Source: an uncultured Porphyromonas sp.
Lineage (GTDB): Bacteria; Bacteroidota; Bacteroidia; Bacteroidales; Porphyromonadaceae
Reading direction: 5' to 3'
Assembly (NCBI GenBank): GCA_945965245.1
Contig: CAMFNC010000020.1
Coordinates: 1 to 19,293, forward strand
Length of the DNA: 19,293 nucleotides
The position numbers and the translations under genes are program-made. Position 1 is the first letter of the stretch. Every line of letters starts with the position of its first letter. Below are positions 15,073-19,293 of the stretch, in pieces. A model generated the notes under the pieces. It ran no database searches. It saw only the letters and a list, made by a program, of their open reading frames with translations, and was not told where the DNA came from.

Positions 15073-16431
15073 ATGAAACTGAAAAGATTGATTTTAGCGA
15101 GTGCTCTTAGTCTATACGCCCTCAGTGCAGTGGCTCAAACCGGTATCAAAACCGGCACGCCTTATGGTTCGGGGGAGGATAGCGTTCGCTGCTTGGAAAA
15201 CATCAGTTTACTGAGCAATAATGCCAAAAATAAAAACTTTGCCGATGCAGAAAAGTATTGGCGCATGGCTTATACCGAGTGCCCCGGCTCTCACAAAAAT
15301 ATCTATATCTATGGTGCTCAAATCTTGGATTGGAAAATATCCAACGAAAAAGATTCTGCCAAGCGCGCAGCTTTGCTGGAAGAATTGATGGCAATGTATG
15401 ACAAGCGTATCGAATACTTCGGTGGTGACCACAAGTATGGTACGGACTGGATTATCACCACGAAAGCTCAAGATTATATTCGTTTTGCAGGTGAAGCAAC
15501 TGACTATAACAAGGTACATGACTGGCTGAAGCCCATCGTAGAAAAGAATCAAAACTACACCAGCCCCACCACACTGAATTACTACGTATTCTCTTCTTTG
15601 CTCAAGGCTTATGCCGATAGCACCGCTCACGACCAGTATGTAAAAGACTATATGATGAGTGCCAAGTATTTGAACGAGCAATTGGCCAATGAAACAGATC
15701 CCAAACGCATCGAAGAAATTCAGAACGTAAAAGAACCTATGGATGACCTCTTCGGCCGTAGCGGTCTTGCTTCTTGCGAGGTGCTGAAGCAACTCTACAC
15801 CGACGCCGATATTGATGAGCACAAAACCGATACTGCCTATCTGAAAACCGTGACAGCTATTTTCCAGGAAGCAGAAAATTGCGAAGCTCCGGTTTACTAT
15901 AAAGCTGCCAAGTATCTGTTTGAACAAAATCCCAGCTCACGTGCTGCTATCGGTTTGGCATACGAAGCCATGTCCAAAGGCAAAAACGCAGAGGCCATGA
16001 ACTATCTGAACAAGGCCGTAGAGTTGTCTAAGGACGCTAAAGAGCGTGCCAACTGCTACTATGCAATGGCCACAATCCGTTTCCGCGAACACAGCTATGC
16101 CGCCGCCCGTCAGTTGGCTCGTCAGTCTGTTGCCGAGAATCCGCACAAGGGTGAGCCTTACATCTTGATAGCTCAGATGTATGCCTCTTCTGCCAATAGC
16201 GTCTTCCCGGGCGATCCTGTTAAGCAACGCTGTGTATATTATCTCGTTATCGACAAACTGATACAAGCACGCAATGCCGACCCTCAAATCGCCGGTCGTG
16301 TAAATAATCTGATTGCTCGTTATACCCGCTCTTTGCCTGCCGCCTCGGACGTATTTATGCATCCCGAATTAGGCAAAGGTAAATCTTTCTTCGTCGGAGG
16401 TTGGATTGGCGAAAGCACTGTAATTCGATAA
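15073..16431 (+). CDS. Secreted tetratricopeptide-repeat protein
   Basis: The 452-residue protein has a clear signal peptide (MKLKRLILASALSLYALSAVA, cleavage after about residue 21) and no lipobox, so it is probably periplasmic. The rest is alpha-helical. TPR-like pairs are visible near residues 55-80 (FADAEKYWRMAYTECPGSHK) and especially 290-375, with RAAIGLAYEAMSKGKNAEAM, LNKAVELSKDAKERANCYYA and YAAARQLARQSVAENPHKGE. TPR proteins act as scaffolds for protein partners; the partner here is unknown. The gene has its own promoter box and ends before a strong terminator-like hairpin. Its place before lptC hints at an envelope role, but that is inference. Confidence 0.8.
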   Translation: MKLKRLILASALSLYALSAVAQTGIKTGTPYGSGEDSVRCLENISLLSNNAKNKNFADAEKYWRMAYTECPGSHKNIYIYGAQILDWKISNEKDSAKRAALLEELMAMYDKRIEYFGGDHKYGTDWIITTKAQDYIRFAGEATDYNKVHDWLKPIVEKNQNYTSPTTLNYYVFSSLLKAYADSTAHDQYVKDYMMSAKYLNEQLANETDPKRIEEIQNVKEPMDDLFGRSGLASCEVLKQLYTDADIDEHKTDTAYLKTVTAIFQEAENCEAPVYYKAAKYLFEQNPSSRAAIGLAYEAMSKGKNAEAMNYLNKAVELSKDAKERANCYYAMATIRFREHSYAAARQLARQSVAENPHKGEPYILIAQMYASSANSVFPGDPVKQRCVYYLVIDKLIQARNADPQIAGRVNNLIARYTRSLPAASDVFMHPELGKGKSFFVGGWIGESTVIR

Positions 16432-16486
16432 CTGCGTTCACAATGGACGTTCCAATCGATTATTATTCCATAATACGATAAACATG

Positions 16487-16535
16487 GCATACGCCCACTT
16501 ATCGCCATGAGCGAAAGTGGAGCGTATGCTTTTTT
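16487..16535 (+). terminator. Terminator-like hairpin that abuts the lptC start
   Basis: The outer stem GCATACGC (16487-16494) pairs with GCGTATGC (16522-16529). CCACTT (16495-16500) pairs with AAGTGG (16515-16520) and TCGC (16502-16505) with GCGA (16511-16514), leaving single-base bulges at 16501 and 16521 and loop CATGA. That is 18 base pairs, followed at once by six T residues (16530-16535). It reads as an intrinsic terminator for the TPR gene, 55 bp after its stop. The T-run ends only two bases before the probable lptC ATG (16538), so the hairpin also covers the lptC ribosome-landing region. Confidence 0.85.
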
Positions 16536-16537
16536 AT

Positions 16538-17323
16538 ATGTGTCGAACTGTTTCATTATTTATTGTAGCCATATTGCTGATTTCCCTTCCTTTGCTAAAC
16601 GGCTGTGGGAGGGGTAAGACCCAAGTTGTGCATTCGGGTAAGAAGGTGGACTCTATGTATTCCATTCTGACCACCGATGTGAATACAATGGTATCTACCG
16701 GTGGTGTAATTCAATATCGTTTGATTGCCGATGAATGGCGTATCTACGATTTGCCCAAAAAGAAAGAATGGAATTTTTATAAGGGTATCTATATTGAGCA
16801 GTTCGACCCCAAGATGAACATCCTTTCCAAGATTACCGCTGACTCTGCCACCTATTATGTGAGTGATGAAACTTGGCTCTTGGTAGGACATGTTCGCTTT
16901 AGTGATGTGGAGGGTAAGCGTGTTTTTTCACCCCGGTTGTATTGGAATCGCTTGGAGCGAACCATTTATTCACAAGATTCCATCTACATTGTGACTCCCG
17001 ACCGCATCATGCGTGGCAATTCATTCAAGGGCAAAGACGACCTCAGCGAATATACACTGTATGATAATTCGGGTGAAATGGAATATGAAGAAAATGCAGA
17101 TACGTCTTCTACCGGTGCTCCTGCCACAAGTCCATCCACTCCTCCGCCCCTTGCTTCTGAATCTGTTTCCGGCGATATAATAGCTCCACCGACCCACACC
17201 GGAACCACAAAAGATATTCAGCTTTCATCCCAATCATCCAGATCTCGGACTTTCAGTCGTCCTTCCAATATCAAGCCTCAACTCCGAAATGTCAATCGTT
17301 TGGATTCGACTGTAAGACATTGA
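16538..17323 (+). CDS. lptC: LPS export protein LptC (Bacteroidota type)
   Basis: LptC links the inner-membrane LptBFG transporter to the periplasmic LptA bridge that carries lipopolysaccharide to the outer membrane. The 261-residue protein starts with a lipoprotein-like signal ending in LNGC (Cys23). The LptC domain covers about residues 45-185: VNTMVSTGGVIQYRLIADEW, YKGIYIEQFDPKMNILSKITADSATYY, and LLVGHVRFSDVEGKRVFSPRLYWN. A long Pro/Ser/Thr-rich tail (about 187-261) follows and is not part of the LptC fold. I chose ATG 16538: in-frame GTG 16517 and ATG 16526 lie within the terminator-like hairpin stem and would add residues before the signal peptide. No -7 promoter box was seen directly upstream, so expression may rely on read-through. 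Confidence 0.85.
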   Translation: MCRTVSLFIVAILLISLPLLNGCGRGKTQVVHSGKKVDSMYSILTTDVNTMVSTGGVIQYRLIADEWRIYDLPKKKEWNFYKGIYIEQFDPKMNILSKITADSATYYVSDETWLLVGHVRFSDVEGKRVFSPRLYWNRLERTIYSQDSIYIVTPDRIMRGNSFKGKDDLSEYTLYDNSGEMEYEENADTSSTGAPATSPSTPPPLASESVSGDIIAPPTHTGTTKDIQLSSQSSRSRTFSRPSNIKPQLRNVNRLDSTVRH

Positions 17324-17375
17324 TTGTCCTGAAACCACAAAGGTCGGTAAGCATCTTATTTTTGATACGACGCAC

Positions 17376-18626
17376 ATGATTTATCTATACATCTTTATCT
17401 CTCTGATTTTCTCGGCATTCTTTTCCGGTGTAGAGATTGCGTTTTTGTCTTCCGACCGCTTACAGTTGCAGTTGGATCGAAACCGCGGAGGTATTATCGG
17501 TCGTATTCTGGACTTCTTTTACAACCGCCCCAATCGGTTTGTGACCACCATGTTGGTGGGCAATAACATCGCATTGGTTATCTATGGTCTTTTGGTGGCC
17601 AAACTGTTGGAAACCCCACTGCAAAGTCTTTTTCATAACGACTTATTAGTGCTCATAACCCAATCGATCCTTTCCACCATTGTGATTTTATTTACAGGCG
17701 AATATATCCCCAAGGTCACATTTCGCAACAATGCCAATTGGGCAATGCGTTCCTTCGCTCCGCTGATTTTTGTAATTTACATCTTTCTCTTCCCGGTCAC
17801 ATTGCTTTTCAGCCTGCTAACATCCGGCATTCTACTGCTTCTGGGACAGAAAAACAAACACACTCCTCTCACACCATCACTTTCCACAGTGGATTTGGAA
17901 CACTATTTGAGCCGAAGCAATACCGAAGCCGATGTCGAAGGTGGACTGGAAACAGAGGTCAAAATTATGCAAAACGTCATCGAGTTTCCCACTTTGCAGG
18001 TGCGCGATTGCATGATACCCCGCAATGAGATCATTGCTGTGGAGCAATCTACACCTCGTGCCGAGTTGGAGCAGCTGTTTACCTCCACGGGACTTTCGAA
18101 GATTATCGTTTACCAAGAAAGCATTGACCGTGTAATCGGTTACATTCACTCTAACGAAACTTTCCACAAAGACGAGTGGCAAAAGCACATCACACCAGCC
18201 ATTTTTGTGGCGGAGAGCATGCTGGCAGCCAAACTGATGCAGCGGCTGATGCAACATAAGCGTAGCATTGCCGTGGTGGTGGATGAATTGGGCGGAACCG
18301 CAGGATTAGTCACCTTGGAGGATGTGGTGGAAGAGATATTCGGCGACATTGAAGACGAACACGACACCAATAAAATCATTGCCAAGCAGGTGGATAAAAA
18401 CACCTATATCCTCAGCGGACGAATCGAAATAGACGACCTCAACGAACGCTTTGACCTCAATTTACCCGAAAGTGATGACTATCAAACCATTGCCGGCTTC
18501 ATTCTTTCGCATTATCCCACCATTCCCGACCGTGGAGACACTTTGGTCATAGACCACATGAATTTCCAGATTTTGCGCTCCACTTCGTCCAAAATAGAAT
18601 TGATCAAACTCACCCTCAATCTATAA
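17376..18626 (+). CDS. CNNM/CBS-domain membrane protein (CorC/HlyC family, GldE-like)
   Basis: The 416-residue inner-membrane protein has three parts. The CNNM (DUF21) domain at about 1-160 has FFSGVEIAFLS (15-25), MLVGNNIALVIYG (59-71) and GEYIPK (108-113). A CBS pair covers about 205-325, from VRDCMIPRNEIIAVE to VVDELGGTAGLVTLEDVVEEIFGDIEDEHD. The CorC/HlyC domain is at about 335-415. Relatives are linked to Mg2+/Na+ transport or, as GldE in Flavobacteriia, to gliding; older 'hemolysin' names are not well supported. It lies 52 bp after lptC. TATTTTTG at 17357-17364 matches the -7 box but would leave a leader of only about 5 nt, so it is a weak promoter candidate and the gene may be cotranscribed with lptC. 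Confidence 0.9.
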   Translation: MIYLYIFISLIFSAFFSGVEIAFLSSDRLQLQLDRNRGGIIGRILDFFYNRPNRFVTTMLVGNNIALVIYGLLVAKLLETPLQSLFHNDLLVLITQSILSTIVILFTGEYIPKVTFRNNANWAMRSFAPLIFVIYIFLFPVTLLFSLLTSGILLLLGQKNKHTPLTPSLSTVDLEHYLSRSNTEADVEGGLETEVKIMQNVIEFPTLQVRDCMIPRNEIIAVEQSTPRAELEQLFTSTGLSKIIVYQESIDRVIGYIHSNETFHKDEWQKHITPAIFVAESMLAAKLMQRLMQHKRSIAVVVDELGGTAGLVTLEDVVEEIFGDIEDEHDTNKIIAKQVDKNTYILSGRIEIDDLNERFDLNLPESDDYQTIAGFILSHYPTIPDRGDTLVIDHMNFQILRSTSSKIELIKLTLNL

Positions 18627-18652
18627 TAACCCATCTTATATATAACCAAGCC

Positions 18653-19293
18653 ATGTCATCAACCACATTCAAAGGAATAGTATTGGCCGGCGGTTCCGGC
18701 ACCCGATTATATCCCATTACCAAGGGCGTGAGCAAGCAGCTGCTCCCCATATACGATAAACCCATGATTTATTATCCCATCTCCACGCTCATGTTGGCAG
18801 GTATCAGGGATATACTCATCATCTCCACCCCACAGGATTTGCCCGCATTCCGCCGCCTATTGGGCTGTGGTGCCGAGTTTGGCCTTCGATTAAGCTATGC
18901 TGAGCAGCCACAACCCAACGGATTGGCAGAAGCCTTTATCATCGGCAAGGACTTCATCGGCGATAGTCCGGCATGCTTGGTATTGGGCGATAATATTTTC
19001 TACGGGCAGAGCTTCAGCCGCATGCTGCACGAAGCTGTGACATGCGTGGAGCAACGCCGACAAGCCGCCATCTTTGGCTATTATGTCAGCGACCCGGAGC
19101 GATATGGTGTAGCGGAATTTGATGCCGATGGCAACGTAATCGGCTTGGAAGAAAAACCCCAAAAGCCCAAAAGCAACTATGCCGTGGTGGGACTCTATTT
19201 CTATCCGAACGATGTGGTTCGCAAGGCTCAAACCATTACCCCATCGGCAAGAGGTGAATTGGAAATCACCACCGTCAATCAGTTGTATATGCA
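18653..19293 (+). CDS. rmlA: Glucose-1-phosphate thymidylyltransferase, 5' part (runs off window)
   Basis: RmlA makes dTDP-glucose from dTTP and glucose-1-phosphate, the first step towards dTDP-rhamnose and related sugars for surface polysaccharides. The first 213 codons of about 290 are present. After MSSTTFK comes the nucleotide-binding signature GIVLAGGSGTRLYPITKGVSKQ, then LLPIYDKPMIYYPISTLMLAGI, PNGLAEAFIIG, LVLGDNIFYG and LEEKPQKPKSNYAVVGLYFY, all family hallmarks. The ATG at 18653 places the signature at the usual distance from the N-terminus. It starts 26 bp after the CNNM gene without a visible terminator, so it could be read from upstream. Other rml genes probably lie beyond the window. 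Confidence 0.95.
   Translation, partial: MSSTTFKGIVLAGGSGTRLYPITKGVSKQLLPIYDKPMIYYPISTLMLAGIRDILIISTPQDLPAFRRLLGCGAEFGLRLSYAEQPQPNGLAEAFIIGKDFIGDSPACLVLGDNIFYGQSFSRMLHEAVTCVEQRRQAAIFGYYVSDPERYGVAEFDADGNVIGLEEKPQKPKSNYAVVGLYFYPNDVVRKAQTITPSARGELEITTVNQLYM

Noticed and set aside
16517..16537. GTG or ATG starts for lptC upstream of 16538
   Set aside because: Both lie in the terminator-like hairpin stem, and the added residues are not needed for the signal peptide.

Overview
The window looks like chromosomal DNA from a Bacteroidales member of the Bacteroidota. Reasons: promoters fit the phylum's -7 box (TAnnTTTG) and Shine-Dalgarno sequences are lacking; there are lipoproteins of the DUF4369 and DUF4270 types, a short stand-alone glycogen-synthase-like protein, a Bacteroidetes-style LptC and a CNNM/CBS protein. 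I cannot fix the genus. The content is mostly core metabolism and envelope biogenesis. I see no phage, insertion sequence, CRISPR array, tRNA, rRNA or defence system.

Layout, minus strand (1-6564): the 5' end of an indolepyruvate:ferredoxin oxidoreductase alpha subunit (iorA) with its own promoter; then the complete six-gene operon for the Na+-translocating NADH:quinone reductase, nqrA-B-C-D-E-F, ending in a strong intrinsic terminator. All diagnostic cofactor residues of the Nqr complex are visible: four ferredoxin cysteines in NqrF, flavinylated threonines in NqrB and NqrC, and paired membrane cysteines in NqrD and NqrE. The complex oxidises NADH, reduces quinone and exports Na+.

A 515-bp divergent intergenic region (6513-7027) separates nqrA from dus. 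It is AT-rich and structured: three inverted repeats, plus a row of four 12-bp elements (two identical palindromes, one variant palindrome, one degenerate copy) spaced at exactly 22 bp. This is the least explained DNA in the window.

Layout, plus strand (7028-19293): tRNA-dihydrouridine synthase; a DUF4369 lipoprotein with a cysteine-less thioredoxin-like end; a GT5-only glycogen-synthase-like protein overlapping by 4 bp a DUF4270 lipoprotein; a nucleoside:H+ symporter-type MFS permease; type III pantothenate kinase (coaX) overlapping by 4 bp an outer-membrane beta-barrel protein; a secreted TPR protein followed by a long terminator-like hairpin that runs into the start of lptC; lptC; a CNNM/CBS (CorC/HlyC, GldE-like) membrane protein; and the 5' two-thirds of rmlA, probably the first gene of a dTDP-sugar cluster beyond the window. 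The right half therefore leans towards envelope assembly (LPS export, outer-membrane proteins, sugar-nucleotide supply).

No clear new multi-gene system was found. The points most worth a second look are the 22-bp-phased palindromes, the terminator/lptC start overlap, and two enzyme-fold proteins (GT5-like and thioredoxin-like) that have lost hallmark active-site residues.
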